A stretch of 64,000 nt of DNA from Atherix ibis (Eukaryota; Arthropoda; Insecta; Diptera; Athericidae). The position numbers and the translations under genes were made by a program. The notes under the pieces are model-generated. The model did not search any database. It saw only the letters and a program-made list of their open reading frames with translations, and was not told the origin of the DNA. Of the stretch, positions 29,581-41,017 are shown piece after piece. Every line of letters starts with the position of its first letter. The stretch's first letter is position 1. Location: positions 868,001 through 932,000 of the forward strand of contig CATQJD010000111.1 in assembly GCA_958298945.1 (NCBI GenBank), written 5' to 3'.

Positions 29581-30375
29581 AAACAACAAATTATATGCAA
29601 TATTTTCTACAATTTGCCTACAGAAATTTATTCCGAAAGGACACTCTTCCTCCGATCAGGATAATAAGATCCAGAGAAGCTTCGCCCAGTTGTTTGCAAC
29701 AAAACCAAAATAAAAATCTCCAAAAAACCATCATTTACATAGCGAAAAACAAATTTTAAGAACAAGTGGACTCAGTGTAATTATTTTTGCCTCCTATTTT
29801 CTGAGAAAACTGGTCGCCTGGTGTAAAAAGTTGATTTTTTTGCATTTTTGGTTCAAATTTCGGATTTGTCGGGTTTTTTGTTTGGATTTTTGCATATATT
29901 TTGGTTGCCGATTTATTATTTATTCTTTGAGCGCTCTTTCTTAGCCTTTTCTTGTAGATTTTTTTTTATATGCCGGGCAGGTAGCTTAGCAAATGTTTTT
30001 TTAATACTTTTTTATGTTTTCCTTTACTTTGTTTTTAAAAAAACGCCATTTTCATAGTGAAAAACCAATTTCAAAGACAAAAACAACAAATTATATGCAA
30101 TATTTTCTACAATTTGCCTACAGAAATTTATTCTGAAAGTACACTCTTCCTCCGATCAGGATAATAAGATCCAGAGAAGCTTCGCCCAGTTGTTTGGAAT
30201 AAAACCAAAATAAAAATCTCCAAAAAACCATCATTGTCATAGAGAAAAAAAAATTTTAAGAACAAGGGACTCAGTGTAATTATTTTTGCCTCCTATTTTC
30301 TGAGAAAACTGTTCGCCTGGTGCAAAAAGTTGATTTTCTTGCATTTTTGGTTCAAATTTCGGATTTGTCGGGTTT

Positions 30376-30437
30376 TTTGTTTGGAATTTTGCATATATTT
30401 TGGTTGCCGATTATATATATGCAAAATTCCAAACAAA
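30376..30437. repeat. Inverted repeat (fold-back) at satellite border, copy 1
   Basis: Two perfect 23-bp arms (30376-30398 and 30415-30437) flank a 16-bp spacer containing tggttgccga. The left arm is the usual monomer sequence with one change, ggaatttt instead of ggattttt. The right arm is complementary to that changed version, so it was copied from this left arm. The structure is bounded by the 10-bp direct repeat gatttgtcgg at 30362-30371 and 30438-30447. The 25-bp array starts directly after it. Confidence 0.88.
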
Positions 30438-30447
30438 GATTTGTCGG

Positions 30448-32723
30448 TTCATATTCCTCTTAAACATACTACTTCATATTCCTCTTAAACATACTACTTC
30501 ATACTCCTCTTTAACATACTACTTCATATTCCTCTTAAACATACTACACTATATTCCTCTTAAATATACTACTGCATTATCCTCTTAAATATACAACTTC
30601 ATATTTCTCTTAAACATACTACTTTATATTCCTCTTAAATGTACTACATCATATTACTCTTAAATATACTACTTCATATTCCTCTTAAGCATACTACTTC
30701 ATATTCCTCTTAAACATACTACTTCATATTCCTCTTGAATATACTACTTCATATTCCTCTTAAATATACTACTTCATATTCCTCTTAAGCATACTACTTC
30801 ATATTCCTCTTAAACATACTACTTCATATTCCTCTTAAACATACTACTTCATATTCCTCTTAAACATACTACTTCATATTCCTCTTACATATACTACTTC
30901 ATATTCCTCTTAACCATACTACTTCATATTCCTCTTAAATATACTACTTCATATTCCTCTTAAACATACTACTTCATATTCCTCTTAAATATACTACTTC
31001 ATATTCCTCTTAAACATACTACTTCATATTCCTTTTAAACATCCTACTTCATATTTCTCTTAAACATACTACTTCATAATGCTCTTAAATATACTACTTT
31101 ATATTACTCTTAAATATACTACTTCATATTCCTCTTCAACATACTACTTCATATTCCTTTTAAACATACTACTTCATATTCCTCTTAAATATACTATTTC
31201 ATATTCCTCTTAAATATACTACTTCATTATCCTCTTAAATATACTACTTCCTATTCCTCTTAAACATAATACTTCATATTCCTCTTAAACATACTACTTC
31301 ATATTCCTCTTAAATATACTACTTCATATTACTCTTAAATATACTACTTCATATTCCTCTTAAACATACTACTTCATATTCCTCTTAAACATACTACTTC
31401 ATATTCCTGTTAAACATAATACTTCATATTCCTCTTAAACATACTACTTCATATTCCTCTAAAACATACTACTTCATATTCCTCTTTAACATACTACTTC
31501 ATATTCCCCTTAAATATAATACTTCATATTCCTCTTAAATATACTACCTCATTATCCTCTTAAATATACTACTTCATATTACTCTTAAACATATTACTTC
31601 ATATTCCTCTTAAATATACTACTTCATATTCCTGTTAAATATACTACTTCGTATTCCTATTAAATATACTACTTCATTGTCCTCTTAAATATACTACTTC
31701 ATATTCCCCTTAAACATATTACTTCATATTTCTCTTAAATATACTACTTCATATTCCTCTTAAACATACTATTTCATATTCCTCTTAAACATACTTCTTC
31801 ATATTCCTCTTAAATATATTACTTCATATTTCTCTTAAATATACTACTTCATATTACTCTAAAATATTCTACTTCATATTCCTCTTAAACATACTACATC
31901 ATATTCCTCTTAAACATACTACTTCATATTCCTCTTAAACATACTACTTCATATTCCTCTTAAATATACTACTTCATATTCCTCTTAAACATACTACTTC
32001 ATATTCCTCTTAAATATACTACTTTATATTCCTCTTAAACATACTACTTCATATTCCTCTTACACATACTACTTCATATTCCTCTTAAACATACTACTTC
32101 AAATTCCGCTTAAATATACTACTTCATATTCCTCTTAAATATAGTACTTCATATTCCTCTTGAACATACTACTTCATATTCCTCTTAAATATACTACTGC
32201 ATATTCCGCTTAAACCTACTACTTCATATTCCTCTTAAATATACTACTTAATATTCCTCTTAAATATACTACTTCATATTCCTCTTAAACATACTACTTC
32301 ATATTCCTCTTAAACATACTACTTTATACTCCTCTTAAACATACTACTTCATATTCCTCTTAAACATACTACTTTATATTCCTCTTAAATATACTACTTC
32401 ATTATCCTCTTAAATATACTACTTCTTATTCCTCTTAAATATACTACTTCATATTCCTCTTAAACATACTACTTCATATTCCTCTTAAATATACTACTTC
32501 ATATTCCTCTTAAACACACTACTTCATATTCCTCTTAAATATACTACTTTATATTCCTCTTGAACATACTACTTCATATTCCTCTTACACATACTACTTC
32601 ATATTCCTCTTAATCATACTACTTCATGTTCCGCTTAAATATACTACTACATATTCCTCTTAAATATACTACTGCATATTCCTCTTAAACATACTACTTC
32701 ATATTCCTCTTAAATATACTAAG
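30448..32723 (+). repeat. 25-bp minisatellite array 2 (about 91 units)
   Basis: Same unit and orientation as array 1. The unit order in the first 1.5 kb matches array 1 at about 25550-27000 (markers cttgaatat, cttacatat, cttaaccat and ccttttaaacatcc), and the last 200 bp match 28990-29190. It is thus a shortened copy of the right part of array 1, placed after the first 502-bp satellite block. It ends at the same ctaag junction as array 1. Confidence 0.96.
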
Positions 32724-35236
32724 GTTTGCAACAAAACCAAAATAAAAATCTCCAAAAAACCATCTTTTTCATAGAGAAAAACAAATTTTAAGAACAAGTG
32801 GACTCAGGTAATTATTTTTGCCTCCTATTTTCTGAGAAAACTGGTCGCCTGGTGTAAAAAGTTGATTTTCTTGCATTTTTGGTTCAAATTTCGGATTTGT
32901 CGGGTTTTTTGTTTGGATTTTTGCATATATTTTGGTTGCCGATTTATTATTTATTCTTTGAGCACTCTTTCTTAGCCTTTTCTTGTGGATTTTTTTTGTT
33001 ATATGCCGGGCAGGTGGTTTAGCAAATTTTTTTTTAATACTTTTTATGTTTTCCTTTACTTTGTTTTTAAAAAAACGCCATTTTCATAGTGAAAAACCAA
33101 TTTCAAAAACAAAAACAACAAATTATATGCAATTTTTTCTATAATTTGCCCACAGAAATTTATTCTGAAAGGACACTCTTCCTCCGATCAGGATAATAAG
33201 ATCCAGAGAAGCTTCGCCCAGTTGTTTGCAACAAAACCAAAATAAAAATCTCCAAAAAACCATCATTTTCATAGAGAAAACAAATTTTAAGAACAAGTGG
33301 ATTCAGTGTAATTATTTTTGCCTCCTATTTTCTGAGAAAACTGGTCGCCTGGTGTAAAAAGTTGATTTTCTTGCATTTTTGGTTCAAATTTCGGATTTGT
33401 CGGGTTTTTTGTTTGGATTTTTGCATATATTTTGGTTGCCGATTTATTATTTATTCTTTGAGCGCTCTTTCTTAGCCTTTTCTTGTAGGTTTTTTTTTTT
33501 ATATGCCGGGCAGGTAGTTTAGCAAATGTTTTTTTAATACTTTTTTATGTTTTCCTTTACTTTGTTTTTAAAAAAACGCCATTTTCATAGTGAAAAACCA
33601 ATTTCAAAGACAAAAACAACAAATTATATGCAATATTTTCTACAATTTGCCTACAGAAATTTATTCCGAAAGGACACTCTTCCTCCGATCAGGATAATAA
33701 GATCCAGAGAAGCTTCGCCCAGTTGTTTGCAACAAAACCAAAATAAAAATCTCCAAAAAACCATCATTTACATAGAGAAAAACAAATTTTAAGAACAAGT
33801 GGACTCAGTGTAATTATTTTTGCCTCCTATTTTCTGAGAAAACTGGTCGCCTGGTGTAAAAAGTTGATTTTCTTGCATTTTTGGTTCAAATTTCGGATTT
33901 GTCGGGTTTTTTGTTTGGATTTTTGCATATATTTTGGTTGCCGATTTATTATTTATTCTTTGAGCGCTCTTTCTTAGCCTTTTCTTGTAGATTTTTTTTT
34001 TATATGCCGGGCAGGTAGTTTAGCAAATGTTTTTTTAATACTTTTTTATGTTTTCCTTTACTTTGTTTTTAAAAAAACGCCATTTTCATAGTGAAAAACC
34101 AATTTCAAAGACAAAAACAACAAATTATATGCAATATTTTCTACAATTTGCCTACAGAAATTTATTCCGAAAGGACACTCTTCCTCCGATCAGGATAATA
34201 AGATCCAGAGAAGCTTCGCCCAGTTGTTTGCAACAAAACCAAAATAAAAATCTCCAAAAAACCATCATTTTCATAGAGAAAACAAATTTTAAGAACAAGT
34301 GGATTCAGTGTAATTATTTTTGCCTCCTATTTTCTGAGAAAACTGGTCGCCTGGTGTAAAAAGTTGATTTTCTTGCATTTTTGGTTCAAATTTCGGATTT
34401 GTCGGGTTTTTTGTTTGGATTTTTGCATATATTTTGGTTGCCGATTTATTATTTATTCTTTGAGCGCTCTTTCTTAGCCTTTTCTTGTAGGTTTTTTTTT
34501 TTTATATGCCGGGCAGGTAGTTTAGCAAATGTTTTTTTAATACTTTTTTATGTTTTCCTTTACTTTGTTTTTAAAAAAACGCCATTTTCATAGTGAAAAA
34601 CCAATTTCAAAGACAAAAACAACAAATTATATGCAATATTTTCTACAATTTGCCTACAGAAATTTATTCCGAAAGGACACTCTTCCTCCGATCAGGATAA
34701 TAAGATCCAGAGAAGCTTCGCCCAGTTGTTTGCAACAAAACCAAAATAAAAATCTCCAAAAAACCATCATTTACATAGAGAAAAACAAATTTTAAGAACA
34801 AGTGGACTCAGTGTAATTATTTTTGCCTCCTATTTTCTGAGAAAACTGGTCGCCTGGTGTAAAAAGTTGATTTTCTTGCATTTTTGGTTCAAATTTCGGA
34901 TTTGTCGGGTTTTTTGTTTGGATTTTTGCATATATTTTGGTTGCCGATTTATTATTTATTCTTTGAGCGCTCTTTCTTAGCCTTTTCTTGTAGATTTTTT
35001 TTTTATATGCCGGGCAGGTAGTTTAGCAAATGTTTTTTTAATACTTTTTTATGTTTTCCTTTACTTTGTTTTTAAAAAAACGCCATTTTCATAGTGAAAA
35101 ACCAATTTCAAAGACAAAAACAACAAATTATATGCAATATTTTCTACAATTTGCCTACAGAAATTTATTCTGAAAGTACACTCTTCCTCCGATCAGGATA
35201 ATAAGATCCAGAGAAGCTTCGCCCAGTTGTTTGGAA
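32724..35236 (+). repeat. 502-bp satellite block 2 (five monomers)
   Basis: Monomers start at 32724, 33224, 33725, 34226 and 34728, each 500-502 bp. The first has a diverged gagcactc in place of the palindrome gagcgctc. The last two monomers (34226-35228) align with the two full monomers of block 1 at an offset of about 5036 bp. The block ends a few bases into a sixth monomer (gtttggaat, at 35229), where 25-bp units begin. Confidence 0.95.
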
Positions 35237-35435
35237 TATATTCCTCTTAAATATACTACTTTATATTCCTCTTGAACATACTACTTCATATTCCTCTTAC
35301 ACATACTACTTCATATTCCTCTTAATCATACTACTTCATGTTCCGCTTAAATATACTACTACATATTCCTCTTAAATATACTACTGCATATTCCTCTTAA
35401 ACATACTACTTCATATTCCTCTTAAATATACTAAG
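35237..35435 (+). repeat. 199-bp block of 25-bp units interrupting a 502-bp monomer
   Basis: About eight 25-bp units, which I read as identical to the last 199 bp of array 2 (32525-32723), including cttgaacat, cttacacat, cttaatcat, catgttccgc and the terminal ctaag. On both sides lies the sequence that forms one continuous monomer in block 1 (30192 onwards), with gtttggaat to the left and a fresh gtttgcaac start to the right. This is a copied-in junction segment, made by recombination or by misassembly. Confidence 0.9.
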
Positions 35436-35691
35436 GTTTGCAACAAAACCAAAATAAAAATCTCCAAAAAACCATCATTGTCATAGAGAAAAAAAAATTT
35501 TAAGAACAAGGGACTCAGTGTAATTATTTTTGCCTCCTATTTTCTGAGAAAACTGGTCGCCTGGTGTAAAAAGTTGATTTTCTTGCATTTTTGGTTCAAA
35601 TTTCGGATTTGTCGGGTTTTTTGTTTGGAATTTTGCATATATTTTGGTTGCCGATTATATATATGCAAAATTCCAAACAAAGATTTGTCGG
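35436..35691 (+). repeat. Partial 502-bp monomer ending in fold-back
   Basis: Nearly identical to 30192-30447, displaced by 5244 bp. It shares the private features cattgtcatag, an A-run in gagaaaaaaaa, and caagggactcag. It begins with the gtttgcaac form, whereas the block 1 copy begins gtttggaat. It ends in the same inverted repeat and passes into 25-bp units at 35692. Confidence 0.93.
35620..35681. repeat. Inverted repeat (fold-back) at satellite border, copy 2
   Basis: Arms at 35620-35642 and 35659-35681, with the 10-bp direct repeat gatttgtcgg at 35606-35615 and 35682-35691. The sequence is the same as the copy at 30376-30437 and lies at a constant offset of 5244 bp. It therefore arose once and was duplicated with its surroundings. 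Confidence 0.88.
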
Positions 35692-38600
35692 TTCATATTC
35701 CTCTTAAACATACTACTTCATATTCCTCTTAAACATACTACTTCATACTCCTCTTTAACATACTACTTCATATTCCTCTTAAACATACTACACTATATTC
35801 CTCTTAAATATACTACTGCATTATCCTCTTAAATATACAACTACATATTTCTCTTAAACATACTACTTTATATTCCTCTTAAATGTACTACATCATATTA
35901 CTCTTAAATATACTACTTCATATTCCTCTTAAGCATACTACTTCATATTCCTCTTAAACATACTACTTCATATTCCTCTTGAATATACTACTTCATATTC
36001 CTCTTAAATATACTACTTCATATTCCTCTTAAGCATACTACTTCATATTCCTCTTAAACATACTACTTCATATTCCTCTTAAACATACTACTTCATATTC
36101 CTCTTAAACATACTACTTCATATTCCTCTTACATATACTACTTCATATTCCTCTTAACCATACTACTTCATATTCCTCTTAAATATACTACTTCATATTC
36201 CTCTTAAACATACTACTTCATATTCCTCTTAAATATACTACTTCATATTCCTCTTAAACATACTACTTCATATTCCTTTTAAACATCCTACTTCATATTT
36301 CTCTTAAACATACTACTTCATAATGCTCTTTAACATACTACTTCATATTCCTCTTAAACATACTACACTATATTCCTCTTAAATATACTACTGCATTATC
36401 CTCTTAAATATACAACTTCATATTTCTCTTAAACATACTACTTTATATTCCTCTTAAATGTACTACATCATATTACTCTTAAATATACTACTTCATATTC
36501 CTCTTAAGCATACTACTTCATATTCCTCTTAAACATACTACTTCATATTCTTCTTGAATATACTACTTCATATTCCTCTTAAATATACTACTTCATATTC
36601 CTCTTAAGCATACTACTTCATATTCCTCTTAAACATACTACTTCATATTCCTCTTAAACATACTACTTCATATTCCTCTTAAACATACTACTTCATATTC
36701 CTCTTACATATACTACTTCATATTCCTCTTAACCATACTACTTCATATTCCTCTTAAATATACAACTTCATATTCCTCTTAAACATACTACTTCATATTC
36801 CTCTTAAATATACTACTTCATATTCCTCTTAAACATACTACTTCATATTCCTTTTAAACATCCTACTTCATATTTCTCTTAAACATACTACTTCATAATG
36901 CTCTTAAATATACTACTTCATATTACTCTTAAATATACTACTTCATATTCCTCTTCAACATACTACTTCATATTCCTCTTCAACATACTACTTCATATTC
37001 CTCTTAAACATACTACTTCATATTCCTCTTAAATATACTATTTCATATTCCTCTTAAATATACTACTTCATTATCCTCTTAAACATACTACTTCAAATTG
37101 CGCTTAAATATACTACTTCATATTCCTCTTAAATATAGTACTTCATATTCCTCTTGAACATACTACTTCATATTCCTCTTAAATATACTACTGCATATTC
37201 CGCTTAAACCTACTACTTCATATTCCTCTTAAATATACTACTTAATATTCCTCTTAAATATACTACTTCATATTCCTCTTAAACATACTACTTCATATTC
37301 CTCTTAAACATACTACTTTATACTCCTCTTAAACATACTACTTCATATTCCTCTTAAACATACTACTTCATATTCCTCTTAAATATACTACTTCATTATC
37401 CTCTTAAATATACTACTTCTTATTCCTCTTAAATATACTACTTCATATTCCTCTTAAACATACTACTTCATATTCCTCTTAAACATACTACTTCATATTC
37501 TTCTTAAGCATACTACTTCATATTCCTCTTAAACATACTACTTCATATTCCTCTTAAATATACTACTTCTTATTCCTCTTAAAAATACTACTTTATATTC
37601 CTCTTAAATATACAACTTCATATTCCTCTTAAACATAATACTTCATATTCCTCTTAAATATACTACTTCATATTCCACTTAAACATACTACCACATATTC
37701 CTCTTAAACATACTACTTCATATTTCTCTTAAACATACTACTTCATATTCCTCTTAAATATACTACTTCATATTACTCTTAAATATTCAACTTCATATTC
37801 CTCTTAAACATACTACTTCATATTCCTCTTAAACAAATTACTTCATATTCCTGTTAAACATACTACTTCATATTCCTCTTAAACATACTACTTCATATTC
37901 CTGTAAAACATACTACTTCATATTCCTCTTAAACATACTACTTCATATTCCTCTTCAATATACTACTTCATATTCCTCTTAAATATACTACTTCATTATC
38001 CTCTTAAATATACTACTTCATATACCTCTTAAACATATGAATTCATATTTCTCTTAAATATACTACTTCATATTCCTCTTAAACATACTCTTTCACATTC
38101 CTCTTAAACATACTACTTCATATTCCTCTTAAATAACATATACTACTTCATATTCCCCGTAAACATACTACCACATATTCCTCTTAAACATACTACTTCA
38201 TATTTCTCTTAAACATACTACTTCATATTACTCTTAAACATATGAATTCATATTTCTCTTAAATATACTACTTCATATTCCTCTTAAACATACTCTTTCA
38301 TATTCCTCTTAAACATACTACTTCATATTCCTCTTAAATATACTACTTCATATTCCTCTTAAACATACTACCACATATTCCTCTTAAACATACTACTTCA
38401 TATTTCTCTTAAACATACTACTTCATATTCCTCTTAAATATACTACTTCATATTACTCTTAAATATTCTACTTCATATTCCTCTTAAACATACTACTTCA
38501 TATTCCTCTTAAATATACTACTTCATTATCCTCTTAAATATAGTACTTTATATTCCTCTTAAACATATTACTTCACATTTCTCTTAAATATACTACTTCA

Positions 38601-39022
38601 TATTCCTCTTAAACATACTACTTCATATTCATCTTAAATATACTACTTCATATTTCTCTTAAATATACAACTTCATATTCCTCTTAAATATACTACCTCA
38701 TATTCCTCTTAAACATACTACTTCATATTCCTCTTAAATATACTACTTCATATTCCTCTTAAACATACTACTTCATATTCCTCTTAAATATACTACTTTA
38801 TATTCCTCTTAAACATACTACTTCATATTCCTCTTACACATACTACTTCATATTCCTCTTAAGCATAATACTTCATATTCCGCTTAAATATACTACTTCA
38901 TATTCCTCTTAAATATACTAATTCATATTCCTCTTGAACATACTACTTCATATTCCTCTTAAATATACTACTGCATATTCCTCTTAAACATAATACTTCA
39001 TATTCCTCTTAAATATACTAAG
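35692..39022 (+). repeat. 25-bp minisatellite array 3 (about 133 units)
   Basis: Same unit and orientation as the other arrays. The left part copies array 2 from its fold-back border. The right part (about 37500-39022) resembles the end of array 1 (about 27600-29190), sharing taccacatattcc, catatacct and acatatgaattc units. One unit at about 38132 has a 5-bp expansion. It ends with the fourth copy of the ctaag junction. Confidence 0.96.
35751..36900 (+). repeat. 575-bp (23-unit) tandem duplication in array 3
   Basis: The order ctctttaaca, catactacactat, actgcattatcc, aaatgtactacatc and cttaagcat from 35751 repeats from 36326. Both copies end in cttcataatg, at 36321-36325 and 36896-36900, at a spacing of exactly 575 bp. 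Array 2 has a single copy of this block. The duplication therefore happened after arrays 2 and 3 separated, or array 2 lost one copy. Confidence 0.86.
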
Positions 39023-41017
39023 GTTTGCAACAAAACCAAAATAAAAATCTCCAAAAAACCATCTTTTTCATAGAGAAAAACAAATTTTAAGAACAAGTGG
39101 ACTCAGGTAATTATTTTTGCCTCCTATTTTCTGAGAAAACTGGTCGCCTGGTGTAAAAAGTTGATTTTCTTGCATTTTTGGTTCAAATTTCGGATTTGTC
39201 GGGTTTTTTGTTTAGATTTTTGCATTTATTTTAGTTGCCGATTTATTATTTGAGCGCTCTTTCTTAGCCTTTTCTTGTGGATTTTTTTTGTTATATGCCG
39301 GGCAGGTGGTTTAGCAATTTTTTTTTTAATACTTTTTATGTTTTCCTTTACTTTGTTTTTAAAAAAACTCCATTTTCATAGTGAAAAACCAATTTCAAAA
39401 ACAAAAACAACAAATTATATGCAATTTTTTCTACAATTTGTTCACAGAAATTTATTCTGAAAGGACACTCTTCCTCCGATCAGAATAATAAGATCCAGAG
39501 AAGCTTCGCCCAGTTGTTTGCAACAAAACCAAAATAAAAATCTCCAAAAAACCATCTTTTTCATAGAGAAAAACAAATTTTAAGAACAAGTGGACTCAGG
39601 TAATTATTTTTGCCTCCTATTTTCTGGGAAAACTGGTCGTCTGGTGTAAAAAGTTGATTTTCTTGCATTTTTGGTTAAAATTTCGGATTTGTCGGGTTTT
39701 TTGTTTGGATTTTTGCATATATTTTGGTTGCCGATTTATTATTTATTCTTTGAGCGCTCTTTCTTAGCCTTTTCTTGTGGATTTTTTTTGTTATATGCCG
39801 GGCAGGTAGTTTAGCAAATGTTTTTTTAATACTTTTTATGTTTTCCTTTACTTTGTTTTTAAAGAAGCGCCATTTTCCTAGTGAAAAACCAATTTCAAAG
39901 ACAAAAACAACAAATTATATGCATTTTTTTCTACAATTTGCCTACAGAAATTTATTCTGAAAGGACACTCTTCCTCCGATCAGAATAATAAGATCCAGAG
40001 AAGCTTCGCCCAGTTGTTTGCAACAAAACCAAAATAAAAATCTCCAAAAAACCATCTTTTTCATAGAGAAAAACAAATTTTAAGAACAAGTGGACTCAGG
40101 TAATTATTTTTGCCTCCTATTTTCTGGGAAAACTGGTCGTCTGGTGTAAAAAGTTGATTTTCTTGCATTTTTGGTTCAAATTTCGGATTTGTCGGGTTTT
40201 TTGTTTAGATTGTTGCATATATTTTGGTTGCCGATTTATTATTTATTCTTTGAGCGCTCTTTCTTAGCCTTTTCTTGTGGATTTTTTTTGTTATATGCCA
40301 GGCAGGTAGTTTAGCAAATGTTTTTTTAATACTTTTTTATGTTTTCCTTTACTTTGTTTTTAAAAAAACGCCATTTTCATAGTGAAAAACTAATTTCAAA
40401 GACAAAAACAACAAATTATATGCAATTTTTTCTACAATTTGCCCACAGAAATTTATTCTGAAAGGACACTCTTCCTCTGATCAGGATAATAAGATCTAGA
40501 GAAGCTTCGCCCAGTTGTTTGCAACAAAACCAAAATAAAAATCTCCAAAAAACCATCATTTTCATAGAGAAAAACAAATTTTAAGAACAAGTGGACTCAG
40601 TGTAATTATTATTGCCTCCTATTTTCTGAGAAAACTGGTCGCCTGGTGTAAAAAGTTGATTTTCTTGCATTTTTGGTTCAAATTTCGGATTTCTCGGGTT
40701 TTTTGTTTGGATTTTTGCATATATTTTGGTTGCCGATTTATTATTTATTCTTTGAGCGCTCTTTCTTAGCCTTTTCTTGTAGATTTTTTTTGTTATATTC
40801 CGGGCAGGTAGTTTAGCAAATTTTTTTTAAATACTTTTTATGTTTTCCTTTACTTTGTTTTTAAAAAAACGCCATTTTCATAGTGAAAAACCAATTTAAA
40901 AGACAAAAACAACAAATTATATGCAATATTTTCTACAATTTACCCACAGAAATTTATTCTGAAAGGACCCTCTTCCTCCGATCAGGATAATAAGATCCAG
41001 AGAAGCTTCGCCCAGTT

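Larger units (their letters stand above)
29191..30447 (+). repeat. 502-bp satellite block 1 (two full monomers and one partial)
   Basis: The block starts abruptly after ctaag of the last 25-bp unit. Monomers begin with gtttgcaacaaaacc: 29191-29691, 29692-30191, and a truncated third from 30192. The third ends in a fold-back structure and returns to 25-bp repeats at 30448. The monomer is AT-rich and holds conserved landmarks: ggttcaaatttcgg, the 17-bp CENP-B-box-like motif, ttgccgatttattatttattc, the palindrome gagcgctc, a T-run of variable length, atgccgggcaggtagt, and the palindrome gaagcttc near its end. Open frames of 69-82 residues recur once per monomer in several frames and have no domain signature. 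Confidence 0.95.

Noticed and set aside
30362..30447. A classical transposon with target-site duplication
   Set aside because: The 66-bp interval is made of local monomer sequence, and the second arm copies the first. Template switching is simpler than insertion of a mobile element.
33547..34359. Open frames of 81 and 103 residues (MFSFTLFLKK type), repeated throughout the 502-bp arrays
   Set aside because: They appear once per monomer, start within an AT-rich tract next to a T-run, overlap other frames on the same DNA, and vary in length with single-base T-run changes. No domain or codon-use signal is visible.
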